Below are positions 25,032 to 36,835 of a stretch of 64,000 nucleotides of DNA, one piece after another. A program made the position numbers and the translations under genes. Location: NCBI GenBank assembly GCA_002914805.1, contig JXTB01000002.1:2896609-2960608 (forward strand), read 5' to 3'. The notes below the pieces were generated by a model, which saw only the letters and a list, made by a program, of their open reading frames with translations, ran no database searches and was not told the origin of the DNA. This DNA is from Parasponia andersonii. Its lineage: Eukaryota; Streptophyta; Magnoliopsida; Rosales; Cannabaceae. The number at the start of each line of letters is the position of its first letter. Position 1 is the first letter of the stretch.

Positions 25032-25549
25032 AAGGTTGTTTGGGGAGAAAGCTATACAAATTTTCTTTGTTACCCTTTTCTCAATATTTTTTTTCTTTGG
25101 AAAGTTGAGGTTCTAAATGTAGCTACTATTAGTCTTAAATGACCTCATAAACTTCAGTGTTGTTTATGTTACAAGGTTTTCTAGCTTCTCGTATCTATTT
25201 TAGAGCTAAGGGAATACTTGGGAAAATTTTTAGAATTGGCAAATGTACTTTCATATCGGGTATTTAGATACTGGATCTTGTTCTATTTTAGTGCTATTGC
25301 TTTCCTTGTCATCCTCATGTCACTCATATATTTCAGTCTAAATATTTAAGGAAGAAAGTCATAATACTAGTTCGATCATTGATTTTCTTTTGTTCCTTTT
25401 TTATTCAATTCTAACTTTCTAACCATTCTTGCCTCGCGTTATTTATTAGAAGCATTTTTGGAATTTACTTGTTTAGTATGTTGCTTTCTTTCAGACATGT
25501 CATACTGTCATTTTTAAAGTTGTTTAATATTTAAATATGTGATATGCTG
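25032..25549 (+). other. ACP 3' flank, probable 3' UTR
   Basis: T-rich sequence after the stop, including TTATGTTACAAGG near 25165. It has no coding content, and the polyadenylation site is unclear. Confidence 0.4.
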
Positions 25550-26660
25550 TGTCGTTTTTAATAAACCATTGCCTCGGTTTGAACAATCTCCTCTATAATC
25601 AAGGACCAGAATATGACAACATTGTCTCAGTTTGAGCATTCTCCTTTTATATCAGTGACCAGAATTTGACTGTCTGAAGTTTGTGGACCAGGACTGATCA
25701 AAAGCATAAGTTCAAAGTGCCAAGTTTGGAACATTCTGAAAGTTAAGAGATCAAAAGAAGATTTAACTTATTTTTCAACCAAAAAAAATAAGGTTAACCT
25801 TAGTTTTTATGTGTATAATGCTGTCTTTTCAATGTAATTATCCCTTTTCAGAACAATGTTGTCATTTTCTCAAATGTTGACGCTTTGAATTAATTGTCGC
25901 TTTTCCGAAAATTGTCCTTTTGAATTACGAAGATGTTGTTTTCAGTAGATAATGTCGCTTGTTGTAGTGTTGTCGTTTATGAAATGCACTGTCGTTTTTT
26001 TGGTCGTTGGTTGATGGTTATGGATTTTCCCATTTTATGTACAGCAAAAAAATATACTCAAACTTTCAAAAAAATATTCTCAAGTTTGAGTGTTCTATAA
26101 TTTAAACTTGAAATTTAGACTCTGCAAAATAATATTTTTGAGATAAAGAATTTCTAAAAATTAATACTTGAAATGACATTGTGACCAATTTTAGTAACTA
26201 GAAAACAATAATACCATATGAACTAAAACTGAAGTAATTCTTATTATTCTTCTTAATTTTGAAGGTAATATGGTTTTTAATTAGTTAATGTTATTTAAAA
26301 AATCAACTAATATATTAATTTTCAGAAATTTTTAATCTCAGGATATTATTTTATAGTTTACTATGTTATAGATATTGTCGACCTCAAAACGTAGACGTTT
26401 ATTATAATTTGTCGTTGTCTAATTCTGATGTCGTTTATATGAAACATTGTCCTTTTTGGTATAGATGTCGTTTATTTAATGCTGCTGCACCGAACTTTCT
26501 AAGATATTATTGTTTATTAGATTCATAGTCGTTTCTTCAATTTTTGTCCTGTTATCGTTTCTTCATGGATGTTGTTTAAGCATTACTGCACAACACTGTC
26601 GTTGGGTAAAATGTGCCTATCGTGTTGTTAGTCATAGGCTCGTAGTGTCGTTTTCCACAA
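25550..26660. repeat. Second TGTCGTTT motif cluster with a CACTA-type terminus
   Basis: Many copies of TGTCGTTT or close variants occur, mostly in one orientation (about 25551, 25971, 25989, 26402, 26431, 26466, 26596 and 26647). At 25958-25969 CTTGTTGTAGTG is the reverse complement of CACTACAACAAG, the classic 5' end of dicot CACTA elements. It points left, so one element end probably stops at 25969. The left part also contains a 50-bp imperfect tandem repeat (25568-25617 and 25621-25670). No transposase is visible. Confidence 0.5.
26043..26362. mobile_element. Diverged second copy of the Mutator-type MITE, nested in the motif cluster
   Basis: It shares TGAGTGTTCTATAATTTAAAC, GACTCTGCAAAATAATA and TTTTTAATCTCAGGATATTA, in the same order and inverted arrangement, with 3833-4200. 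Its ends are less clear and no target duplication was identified. It interrupts the TGTCGTTT cluster, so it inserted later than that sequence. Confidence 0.6.
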
Positions 26661-28414
26661 TCCCCATTCTCCCATAAATCCTCACTGTTCGCCAAGCCGA
26701 CCATCAGTTATTTAAGTTATAGATACAACGTTTTTATAAGATTCAAACCACAAGTGTTGTGAGGTTACAGAAGTTCGAACTTTTTTGTCGCTTTATGATT
26801 CTTTAGACTAAGCTGTTTGGAGAGAAAGTTTACCAACTCATTTAGTAAGCCCTTCAATGTTGAATATTTAAGTTGGGACTAGTATGTTACAAAACCATAG
26901 TCTCATTAGACATGCTCATCAAATCTGAGTCTCAAGTCTCTTGGAACTCCTTTATTTGATGATACCTATATATCTATATATACAAATATATATATATATA
27001 TATATGACGAAATGAGTTAGTTCAAGTACAAGAGCATTCATTATCTAAGATTTCAATCAATAATTCAGGTTAAGCGTGAAAATTTATTATTCCTAATAGA
27101 ATAAATGAATATTGGATAGTATTACGTATTTTTTTTTTAATTCGTAATAAGTGAAAATCATTAGTTAACCCTCACTTTTAAAATATATATATACAAACAT
27201 ACAGATTTTTTTATAATAAAAAAAATAAATGAGATCCTAATAGTGAATCACTTTCTAAAACCACCCTCATGCAGTCGGGCTCCTAAATGCGACGGCGACG
27301 TGACCACTTTGAACACCCCCTTAGTAAATATATATAGCTTAAGTTAATGTATTGGTGGAATTACAATACTTTTTGTATATTGCAACGAGGGAAAAAAAGA
27401 AACCCACAATTTTTATTCGTTTTAATAATAATAATAATAATAAAAAGAACACCCTTTTGTGATTATTCAAGACTCGAACATAATAACAGCTCATGTTTTC
27501 AAAATATTTGACATTAAAAGTATGTACAAAATTGTTGAAATATTAACATAAGTTTTTAGTATCTTAGTAAAAGATTTTTCTACACATTCGGAAATATTTT
27601 TTTAAAAAAAAAAAATTGGGAGAAGGTATAATGTCTTATCCACTGATCATAGCGCCTTTGTATATAGTACAGAGGTTTTTAAATTAGCATTATTGCTTAA
27701 GGCATAGGAATCCTTGATGGGTCAGAGCTTGAGTAGAAGAACAGTTGTAATCCAAAGTGAAAAAGTGACTAAATTTTGAGATATGTTTAAACTAACTCGT
27801 ATCTGCATCATTATTATAAAAAAGCATCCGAGGGTTGGATTGTAGTAGATAAGGTCATAAGGCTAGTGGGAAATATGGTGAAAGTGCTGGGCTGGTGGTT
27901 AAAGATGCTTGACAGTAGAAACGGACAAAACAGGTCACCTAAAAGATAATTAGATTAATTTCAAAAAAAGTTTTTGATTGGTATTGATTGACCTTCATGT
28001 GACTAATCTTAACCTAAATCATGGTCATTATTGGTGTGTGTCACATGCACTCTTGGGAATAATAATTTTCAGGTCATGTAGTCATGTAGATGTGCCTTAT
28101 TAAAAACCATGTTCTATCTCATGTGACATGGAATTTGAAGGAAGAGAAGATTAAAAGAGTCACAAGAAGAACAGCTCTAACCACTAAGAAATCTAATCTC
28201 TTTCAATGCATTCCAATAACATTATGAAACTCTTTCAGTACAAAATTTTTATAGAATCGGAACAATATCCGGAAACCCATTTGGAGGGACTAATTACATA
28301 CATTATACTCTAGCCAAAAGGATATAAGAGGGAGAAACTACACATATTATATAGACTATGGAGAACTGGAAAATAAACAAATATTAAGAAGTGAAGCTGC
28401 GTAGTGTAGATAAT
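26661..28414. other. Intergenic spacer
   Basis: AT-rich with a TATA microsatellite at about 26985-27004 and an ATA/TAA run at 27422-27443. No gene was recognised. Confidence 0.5.
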
Positions 28415-28813
28415 TCACATCCTAAGGAGCTGCATAAATCCACATATGTATGCTGCTAAACCTGCAAAAGCAGCCAAGTTTGGAGACCAAGCTAAGCTAG
28501 CTGCGGCAGGAGAAACCGGCATTGATCCAAACGGTGAAAGGGCAGGGCCGGCCGCAGCCAACTCATCTGGATTTGGAGGACTTGGATTGGAGGGAATGGT
28601 GGGAACAGAGGACACAGTTGGAGTTGGCAAAACTCCACCGGGGGAAGGCAGAAGTGGGGTGATGTCCGGGGAGAGTTCTTGGAATGAAGGAGGTTGGTTT
28701 GTGAAGAATGCAGGGGAAGAAGGAAGAGTAGTAGAGGCTTGAGAAGAGAGAGAGAGCAATGGGGAGGCTGAGAAGGCCATGATTAGTACTAAATGGAACC
28801 AAAAAGAGGCCAT
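28415..28813 (-). CDS. Short GPI-anchored classical arabinogalactan protein
   Basis: A single-exon frame of 132 residues. A signal peptide (MASFWFHLVLIMAFSASPLL...) is followed by a Pro/Ser/Thr/Ala-rich middle with repeated SP, TP and PSP units (PLLPSPGGVLPTPTVSS, PSNPSPPNP), the targets for prolyl hydroxylation and arabinogalactan addition. A C-terminal hydrophobic stretch (NLAAFAGLAAYICGFMQLL) is the likely GPI-attachment signal. Such proteins sit at the outer plasma membrane and in the cell wall and act in growth and signalling. I chose the start at 28813 because it gives a normal signal peptide; in-frame methionines up to 28834 would add seven residues. It resembles the Arabidopsis AGP25/26/27 group in size and layout, but this was not aligned. 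Confidence 0.82.
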   Translation of the reverse strand: MASFWFHLVLIMAFSASPLLSLSSQASTTLPSSPAFFTNQPPSFQELSPDITPLLPSPGGVLPTPTVSSVPTIPSNPSPPNPDELAAAGPALSPFGSMPVSPAAASLAWSPNLAAFAGLAAYICGFMQLLRM

Positions 28814-28834
28814 TCTAATGATGAAGATCATCAA

Positions 28835-30167
28835 TTATCAGGCTTTAGTGGAGAGTGAGTGCTGCATATATACGTGTTTTTGGTGCTTGAGAATTTTCCT
28901 AGAAAAGCTGAGAGGGATTGGGGTGTGTGTGTGTGGGGCTATATGGTGGAAGTTATGATTCGGGGCTTTTAAAAGGAATGACTCTAGGCTCTACGGTGGG
29001 GTTAGGTACCACGTGGCAAGTGGAAATTGGATAATGATGAGAAGATACAGGTTGGCATGTTTGGAGGGAAGACAAAGATGGTAGAAACTTTTTTATATGA
29101 TTTGTTAAGAGGGGATGTTTTCTTTTGGGCCCGTGGATCTTGGCGTCTTCTAATAACCCGGAATCAAAGGAACTCGATTGAATCAAGTATTAATAACTAG
29201 AATGTCAAAACCACCCTTTACTATGTTAAACTAATCAAGCGTTAATTTGGAAATCATTGAAAAGTATGGAGGAAATTATGGATGGGTTCACAAGCGAAAT
29301 AAGGAAAGTGTCGCTAATGGGCAATTTTCTAGAGTTGTGTGATACTGTGATTCAATGCAATAATATAAACTCGCATCAATTTCCCTGGATTAAGAGAGTT
29401 GACCTTGTACAATACGAAAAAGTTAAGAATAAGAAAAGACAGATTATTCCCTCAAAAAATGATTATCATTTGTTGTCGGTCTTCAGAATATCCAGCATAA
29501 AAACGGTTCATCAAATTGGTGAAACCAAGTTCAAAGATTTGCTAAAGTGCTAGCCAACAAAGGATGTCTTGATTATTGAATCAAGGTAAGTGAAACTAGC
29601 TGGCCTAAATCAAACATCTCAGACTAAATTTAGCTGTGAACTCCGTTCCCTGTGTTTCTTCTCCATTTTTATCTGAGACTTTAGATGGTAAGGAACAATG
29701 GGTGTAAATGAAATAAAAATAAAAAATAAACTAAAGAAAATTACAGTGTAACCGAAGAGAATGTCCCATACTCGAAAACCATATGCAAGACAGGATCAGT
29801 AAGTTAAAATCTTGGGTAAATTAGGATGAATCCATCCGATTCTTAGGACTGAACAAGCGATTTGTTTCATGTTTATACCTTAAGTCAGTCAATCAAGAAA
29901 TGAATGAAGATTGGTACATAGCGGATAAGGGTAAAGGACTTTTATCGAAATTCTTAAAAGCAAGTTTTAACAACAGAGAAGAAGCAGCAGTCAACTTACA
30001 TTAATATGGTTATACAAGGTATACAGGGATTAAAAAAGACAGCCCAAGATGAGCTTAAGTAACTGCAACACAATGCCGAAGGAATTGGACTCATTGACCT
30101 CTCATGGAGCACTCAAGAAGCATGTCTTTCATTCATGCTCTTCTGAAGATGTCCATTAATCTTAGTG
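28835..30167. other. Intergenic spacer between the AGP and RUNKEL
   Basis: The AGP promoter lies at its left end (TATATATAC near 28866 on the plus strand). An open frame at 29257-29553 encodes 98 residues with no family I recognise and is probably chance or a fragment. The right end becomes the 3' flank of RUNKEL. Confidence 0.45.
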
Positions 30168-30259
30168 CCTGCAAGTCAATAAAAAGGCATTATTAAGAGA
30201 CTGAATTTTCATGAATTTGAAGAGAGGATAAGGAAAGAGATTGTACAACCTCCGCAATT
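30168..30259 (-). other. RUNKEL 3' UTR with a probable short intron
   Basis: On the minus strand the stop is followed within about 12 nt by GCGGAG and a GT donor (near 30249). About 80 nt later TTTTTATTGACTTGCAG provides an acceptor before 30168. An intron this close to the stop would not normally trigger nonsense-mediated decay. It is inferred from consensus only. Confidence 0.35.
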
Positions 30260-33200
30260 TCAAATGCAGCGAGGCAGGCGCTGCAACTCCATGGCAACAA
30301 GTGAAGCAGCATTGGCTAAACCAGGGATTCCTGAACTTTTGAGCTCAGCAAGAATGGATTCTATCTTTGAAATCTCTGGTATGGATATAGACAATATCAT
30401 TGCTTCTGACAAATATTGCTTACAAGCGTAGCCAAGAGCATTCAGCATTCGTTGCACCAGTAAGTGAGAAGTGCCCCTACTACTCCATGACTCGAGGGTC
30501 ACTGTGACCTTTGGAAGATTGGTTAGCAGACCAGCAGTGGCTTCCCTTGGAGCAGCCTTGAGCAGCAAGACCACACATTCAGACGCTATATCTGCCATAT
30601 TTGCTCCATGGAGCCCACACAACTCGAGCAAGACCGAAACATAGCTTCCAAAGTCCGCAACGTCGCTTATACCATGCTGCTGATGTACTATAGCCTCAGA
30701 AGAACCGTCACATAAAAGAGAAGGCTCTTCTGTGTAGGTGAAGTCTTTCCTGCCAGTAACTGCACGGAGAAGAAAAGCTTTGCAGAGGCCAAGTGTTGGC
30801 TCTAGAAAATCTTCCATATCCTTAGCGTAAACAAACTCCAGAAGATTTCCAATCCTCCTTACTACCTTTAGGTCAGAAAGTAACTTGGAATCCATTTCGG
30901 GAGCAGAAGCCAGAGCCAGGCAAAGTTTGACATTACTAACATTTGCACTTGAGAGATCACCAAGTAAAAACTCGAAGCACTGAGAAATTGTCTTAAGATG
31001 TAGAATGTCCGGAATTTTTATGTAATTGAACTCAATAAGCATCACAAGAAGCTTTTGTGCATACATGGGGATGGGATCTTCATCTTCAATTAGGGAGGGG
31101 TAGAGGGGGAGGAAATGCTTGCTGGAAATGAGCTCCAAATCCTTTGACCTGTGCTCCTCAAAATTCTCATTTAAAAGAATTACCATAACATCAAACAAAT
31201 TTTTCAGACACAAAAATCTAGCATCACCGTCCTTGTTTCCCTTATAGAGAACAGCCAAACTAGGAAGAATTTCACGAATAAAAATATCAGGGCTTTCAAC
31301 AATTACAGGTGACTCCTCTGAGACAGATTCAAGTATCCGGAGAAGGGTTATTTGGAAGTCATCCCTGCCCTGCAGGTCAAATGGGAAGATAGGTAAGTCA
31401 GTACCACGTTCAACCACATTCAAATTCTTTTCATTGTTATTCTTAATATCATTGTGCTCAGTCATCATTTACAGCAGTATGAGGGGTCTGTTTCCAGAAA
31501 ATATATATATATATTCCTATTTGGGTTGTAGTAAGAAAACAAGTTTCTAAAAATAAGGGTAGGGTTCAGAAGCCAAATCGAATTCTCCCTACTTATAAAA
31601 TCTGAATGGGTTTCAAGTCTAAAGCTACTTTTGAATTTTAAGTTCTAAAGACTAGTTCCTTTTTCAGTTAATACTTTTAATCAAAAGTACAGATAAGTTC
31701 TTTTTTTCTTTTCTTTTTTTAAATTAAAAAAGAGAGGAAACAAGATATGGGCTGAACATCTGAAACAAACGTATGGTACCAGATTTCTCGTCAGTTGTTA
31801 ACTTGATGAACAAAACCGCTAAGTAGTGCTAGTTCAAAAGATTACCACTTCCCAAGGCACTATACTGACAAGGTAACAAATAATCAGCTCATCCTACTAC
31901 GCTAAAGACAAACTATTCACCTCTTTAATAATTTGCAGTTGTAGGATCCATCAAACCATACAATTGTATCGTTAATTACCTTGCATATCATAACTAAAAG
32001 TATAACTTGGCTGATAAGTTAAAATGTTGTTTAAAACAAGAACTTGAAACGGCTGAAAATGCATAATTGCTCTGTTCCGGCTACCTACCTGAAATGGAGT
32101 CTCCGCAAGTTTGATTACTTTTGCCAACTGCTGCAGTACTTGAGGATTAACCACCTTGTGCTTGAAAGACGAGCTTTCCAGTAAATGAAGAACCACTGGA
32201 AGTAAATGAATATTACTCTTTGAAGCAGCCCGACTGGTAAGGTTAGCGATATGGCCATGGCGCCTCCCTCCCATCATTTGTTGAATTTCTCCAGTTATGA
32301 TATCCAATAACCCGGAAATAGAAGATGCAACAACATTTATGAATGCTTCCAAACACTGTTGAACGTATCTGTCCTTCTCTTTTGCCAGTCTGTCCACCAC
32401 AGAAAGTAATCTTGCATTGCAAAAGAACTGTTGCAGCCACCTCCTACCATTCTTGCAAAGGAGAGCGACAAAAACAAGTGCCTTTCCCTTCAAAACTCCA
32501 CTTCCTTGCTCAATAAGAGACAAAATACCTGGGACAAGATTCTTATCCTCTGCCAATGGTAAAAGACATCTGCCAATATTTGTAAACATATGACTTCCAT
32601 TCATGGCAGCATTCAAAAGGTTCAAGCTAATTTGCTGCTCACGTAGACTACCCTTGACAAGGGCAGATGCCATATCCCTGAACGAAAGTTTTTCTATAAC
32701 TGATTGAATGCTATGAGGATTGAAACAAACAAGGCGGACCAAGCATGACCCTGCCGTAAGCCTCATGCTCTCCTGTTTTCCAGCAGCCCTATATATATAA
32801 CACAAATTGTTTATCACGTCTTGGCTGGTGAAACGAGACACCCAGTGTGCTCCTTGGCTAAAAATGTTTTCCATTGTCCTCAATGCATAAAGCTGAGTTA
32901 TATCATCCTCTCCTTTCCGCAGAATTGATGAAACCAATGAAATTAGTGAATTTGGAACCTGCTCAGAGAAACCATTTATGAAGTAAAATGAAGGGAATAA
33001 ACGGGAAAGAGCATGTAAGGGAAAACAGGCAAAAATTAACCTGGAATATCATTTATGAGACTTAAATCATGAGTGGGGAGAACACATAAAAATCGTAATT
33101 GGATTTTGAGTAAGAGGTAGAAAAGTATAATTTTCACATAGAAGAGCAATCAAGTTTGACTGTGATGATCAAGTGCACAAAAAAGGATATTATTGCAGTA

Positions 33201-36200
33201 AGGTTGGAAGCATTGCAGTAAGGTTGGAAGCGAACCTGCCAACCAGATGAGGACCGGCTATCCTTGGATGGAGATTCTAGAGGAGTTTTGTCTTTGGTAT
33301 GCTCATTCTGAGTGGATATATAAAATAGCAGCTCACCCAGTGCAGCCATAGAAAATCTCCTCACTTTTTCCTGCTTATCTCTGAGGCCATCTGTAAGCGA
33401 ACCTAAAATTCCAGAATTTGCCAAATTGTCTTCAATAAAAGTAGAATGTCGAATCAGTAAACCAATCAGTGAAGCAAGTTGGATCCTCAAAGCTGAAGTC
33501 TTGGACTGCCGGAGAATTTTAGCAAGCATGAGCATTATTGGCCCATTGGTCAAGATATTGGCAGCATCAGCATTAGTGCTCAACATCTCAAGGTATCTTA
33601 TTACATTCTGTTTCTCCATAATGCTATTATTTCCATGTAGAATGGTTATAATCTTATTATTGAGTGCATCCAAATTCTCCTTACCCATCTTTACAAACTC
33701 GGATGCTGGCAATGCCTCAAAGGGAAGTGAAGGAATCACATCTAGCACTTTGTCAGACTTTCTACTGGGCATTACAGGTCTGACTGAGAGATCCGATGGA
33801 TGCCAAAGAGCCTGCGAAAGTTTATCAGAAGATTTGGTAGAATCAGGCTCAAGAACAGATTCTGCACCTTCTTTGATTCTCTGATTTTTGATTTGAGGAC
33901 TAACAGTGGGTGGGGTTGCTGGCACTGCAGTTTGTTCTTGAGATGATTCCTGTTCATACGTTCTTGATTCATCTGAGGAAGGCATGTCAACAACATGTCT
34001 GGTATCTGATTGCTGCATGTTTTCAACCTCTTGAATTTTTCCATGATGCTGATTTTGACTAGACAACTTATCTTCAGGTGTATCGTGGTTAGATCCATCA
34101 GCTTCGTCATGTCCATCGTCTTCAGTGTTCTCATCAAAATCAAGTTCCATATCAGTGTTCTCGATTTTGACTTCAGCACCATTTTCAGAACCATCGTCCA
34201 TCATCGGCCTTCGGTAGTTTTCCTTTTCATTCTCCCTCTGTAAATTTAATTTTGCTATTCTTGAGAGTCTTAAAAGGTTCACCCCCCTTGAAGAATTTTT
34301 TTGCTTCTCTTCATTTACTCTACCAGAAACCTTTGTTTGGGTTCTGCGACTATCTGGTGTGCTCTTAACAGGTGTATCACTACCTTTTGATGATAAAATA
34401 GAATCATCATCGTGCTTGGAAGCCCCCCTTACACTCTTATCACGAGATATAGGAGACATTCTATTTCTGGAAGATTTATCACCATTACACTCCAAATTAG
34501 ATGGCTTTTCAGGTAGTCCTAACATATTAGCAAAAGCAGGCTGAGGTGGTAGTGGAACTGGAGTTAACTTGCTTCTCCAAAAAGCATGTCCGCAAATCTC
34601 TGACCACTGAATTCTTTCCGCTGGATCTTTTACCAATAAAGAATTGATTAGATTGACAAAAGGACGGCTAGGAGAACCTGGTAGAAGTGGAGTTGGGTCC
34701 GAGAGGATAGATTTTACTAGTTGCGTAAATTCCCTTCCAACAAAGGGAGGTCTCCCAGTATAGCATTCATATAGTACACAGCCAAGGGCCCAGAAATCTG
34801 ATGCATAAGAATGGACTCCTCCATCTTCAAACAACTCAGGAGCCATATAAGAAGGTGTTCCTCGTTTTGCTTGTGGCAACTGAATATATGCATTACAATG
34901 AAAGCTCCATTAATTTAAACATTTGGAAAGGAAAAAAGAAATTAGAGTCGAAGTATTGATAAGTCAAATTCCTAAGTGAAACCATTAACTAGATACCAAA
35001 TGTTGCAATAGTTAACAAACAAAGTATAATAACCTACCGAGGAAGAAGGAACTTTCGATATTTCATTCAATCTTCTAGCCAAGCCAAAATCACATAGCTG
35101 CATTGCATGAAACGAAAGGATATTGATTCAAAGGCTGAACAAGAACATTTTTTTTTTCAATAAAAGAACAAACAACAATAAACACCAGATGACAAATAAC
35201 TGTTTTAGTACCTTAGTTCGCCCGTTTTCATCCAATAGGACATTCGAAGGTTTCAAATCACAGTATATAATTCCCTTTGAATGTAAAAACCTGAATGCAT
35301 CCACATCCAGAACACAACTCAAAAGAGTTAAACATGTTGTCAGTGCATTAAAAAGCAACAACCAATGGAGCTATTAATTGCTTACTGCAAAGCCTTTACA
35401 AGGTCATGAGCCAAATCGTGAATTGAATCTTCGGGAAGCTTACTATCCTGCAACCCATCCACAAAAGTTTTTTAGTGACACAGACTACAGTTCTCAAAGA
35501 CTTCATTCCAATGCTTAAATGAAAATGTCAGACCATGTCAATGACTGACACACCTACATAATAAATGTAAAGGGCAACATTTATGATCTCGAATTTAACT
35601 GAAAACATGGTCCTGGATAGAATACCAAACACTGCCACGCTGACACAATGCGAGAGAAAATCACATGATATTTTGCAAATTATTGTTCGCTAAAACAAGG
35701 TTGCCATGACTCAGCATATTTTAGGAAACAAAAAGTTTTATTATCGAACATTTTGCATATTCAGCTACAAAACTCAATCTTCCATTTACATATATACACC
35801 AGTGGGATTCTGATTACCCACGATTCTATACGCTTCAATTAACATCTACACACTTGTACATCTAAATCAAACCCACAAATTACATCAAGCCTTGAATATT
35901 TACCTGCTGTAACAGGGTTCTAAGATCTCCTCCAACACAGTACTCCAAAACCAACCACATGTGAGCCGAACTTTCATACCTAGATGCAAAAACAAAGTTA
36001 TAACATACATAATTTGAAGCTAATCCCGAGAGTAGATACACATTACACATAAAATCCCTAAACCAATACGACTCTATACACACACAGACACAATTCCATA
36101 TGGGTTTGCCTATTATACAACAATGTGGAATAAATAGCACTTACCATGAATAGAATTTCAAGACGTTTGGGTGATCTAGTGAATGAAGAACGCTAACCTG

Positions 36201-36582
36201 CAAGCAATAACCGAAGAGAAAATCACCAAAAATAGCAATTTCAATTACCCAAAAAGCTACAAAAGGCTATAAAAATTTCCAATGCAAAACAGAAAAGTAG
36301 TAGTAGTAGTAGTAGTAGCAGCAGCAGCTTACTTCCTGAAGAATCTTCTTCTTCTGAGATTTATCGACGCTCTTAATGGCGAAGTACTCGATGGTCTTCT
36401 TCTTCCTCCCTTTATACACAGTCTACCAGACATTCCAAAACAAAAATCAACCAAAACCACAAACCAAACCAAACCAAACAATCAAACTTATTATCGAAAA
36501 TTCTGAAAACCTAAACGAAGATAAGCTTTCTTACAGAGCATTTGCCATGTCCGATGGCTTCGTATACGTGGTAGTGATTCAT
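30260..36582 (-). CDS. RUK: RUNKEL-type protein kinase-like, microtubule-associated
   Basis: Arabidopsis RUNKEL binds phragmoplast microtubules and is needed for cell-plate expansion in cytokinesis. Exons in coding order are 36582-36535, 36422-36333, 36197-36145, 35979-35904, 35447-35386, 35290-35212, 35097-35038, 34879-33236, 32958-32089 and 31369-30260. They join in frame to 1363 residues, matching the family's roughly 1360. The N-terminal kinase-like domain (1 to about 255) begins [21 protein letters not shown]. It has the ATP lysine in YFAIKSVDK (K33), a catalytic loop reading YCDLKPSN (D121), DFG at 139-141 and GTPSYMAPE in the activation segment. A Ser/Asp/Glu-rich linker follows, then HEAT/armadillo-like helices to the end (LPRCI). 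Exon 10 starts at [12 protein letters not shown]; the open frame continues upstream to 31468 but that part is intronic by acceptor position and family sequence. The gene appears intact. Confidence 0.93.
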
Positions 36583-36835
36583 TGTAGCCGAAGCCAAAGC
36601 CAAAGCTTTCTCCCAAACTTGATACTCTCAGCCGATAGAAATTTTAGAGAGAGAGTGTGTGTGTGTGTAATCTTAGAGAGAGAAGGAAAAATGGAGAAAT
36701 TTGAGATGAGATTTGATTTGAAAATGGGTTTTGTGATTTTATTTTTTGGGAATTTTGTCAAAAAAAAAAAAAAAAGAAGACAGAGAGAGAGGAACTGTGA
36801 GAGAGTGACCGAGCGGGAACGGGAAAATGAATTGA
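36583..36835 (-). promoter_or_regulatory. RUNKEL leader and proximal promoter
   Basis: On the minus strand the region is CT-rich with CACACAC and TCTCTC tracts and a poly-T run at about 36760-36775, then the ATG at 36582. No clear TATA box was seen. An AGT/AGC trinucleotide microsatellite (36297-36328) lies in intron 2. Confidence 0.35.

Noticed and set aside
13994-26660. One 12-kb transposon carrying the VAP27 and ACP genes between the two motif clusters
   Set aside because: Both genes have full introns, promoters and intact frames. The left cluster has no CACTA end, and matching target duplications were not found. Two separate elements is simpler.
28446-28742. Plus-strand open frame opposite the arabinogalactan protein
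   Set aside because: It is a mirror of the proline/serine-rich coding strand, with no signal peptide or domain.
31370-31468. Upstream extension of RUNKEL exon 10 ([12 protein letters not shown]...)
   Set aside because: Family sequence joins ETPFQ directly to GRDDFQI, and a good acceptor (CTGCAG) sits exactly there. The upstream frame is intron read-through.
33426-34544. Plus-strand and alternate-frame open frames within RUNKEL exon 8
   Set aside because: They are shadows of a 1.6-kb coding exon.
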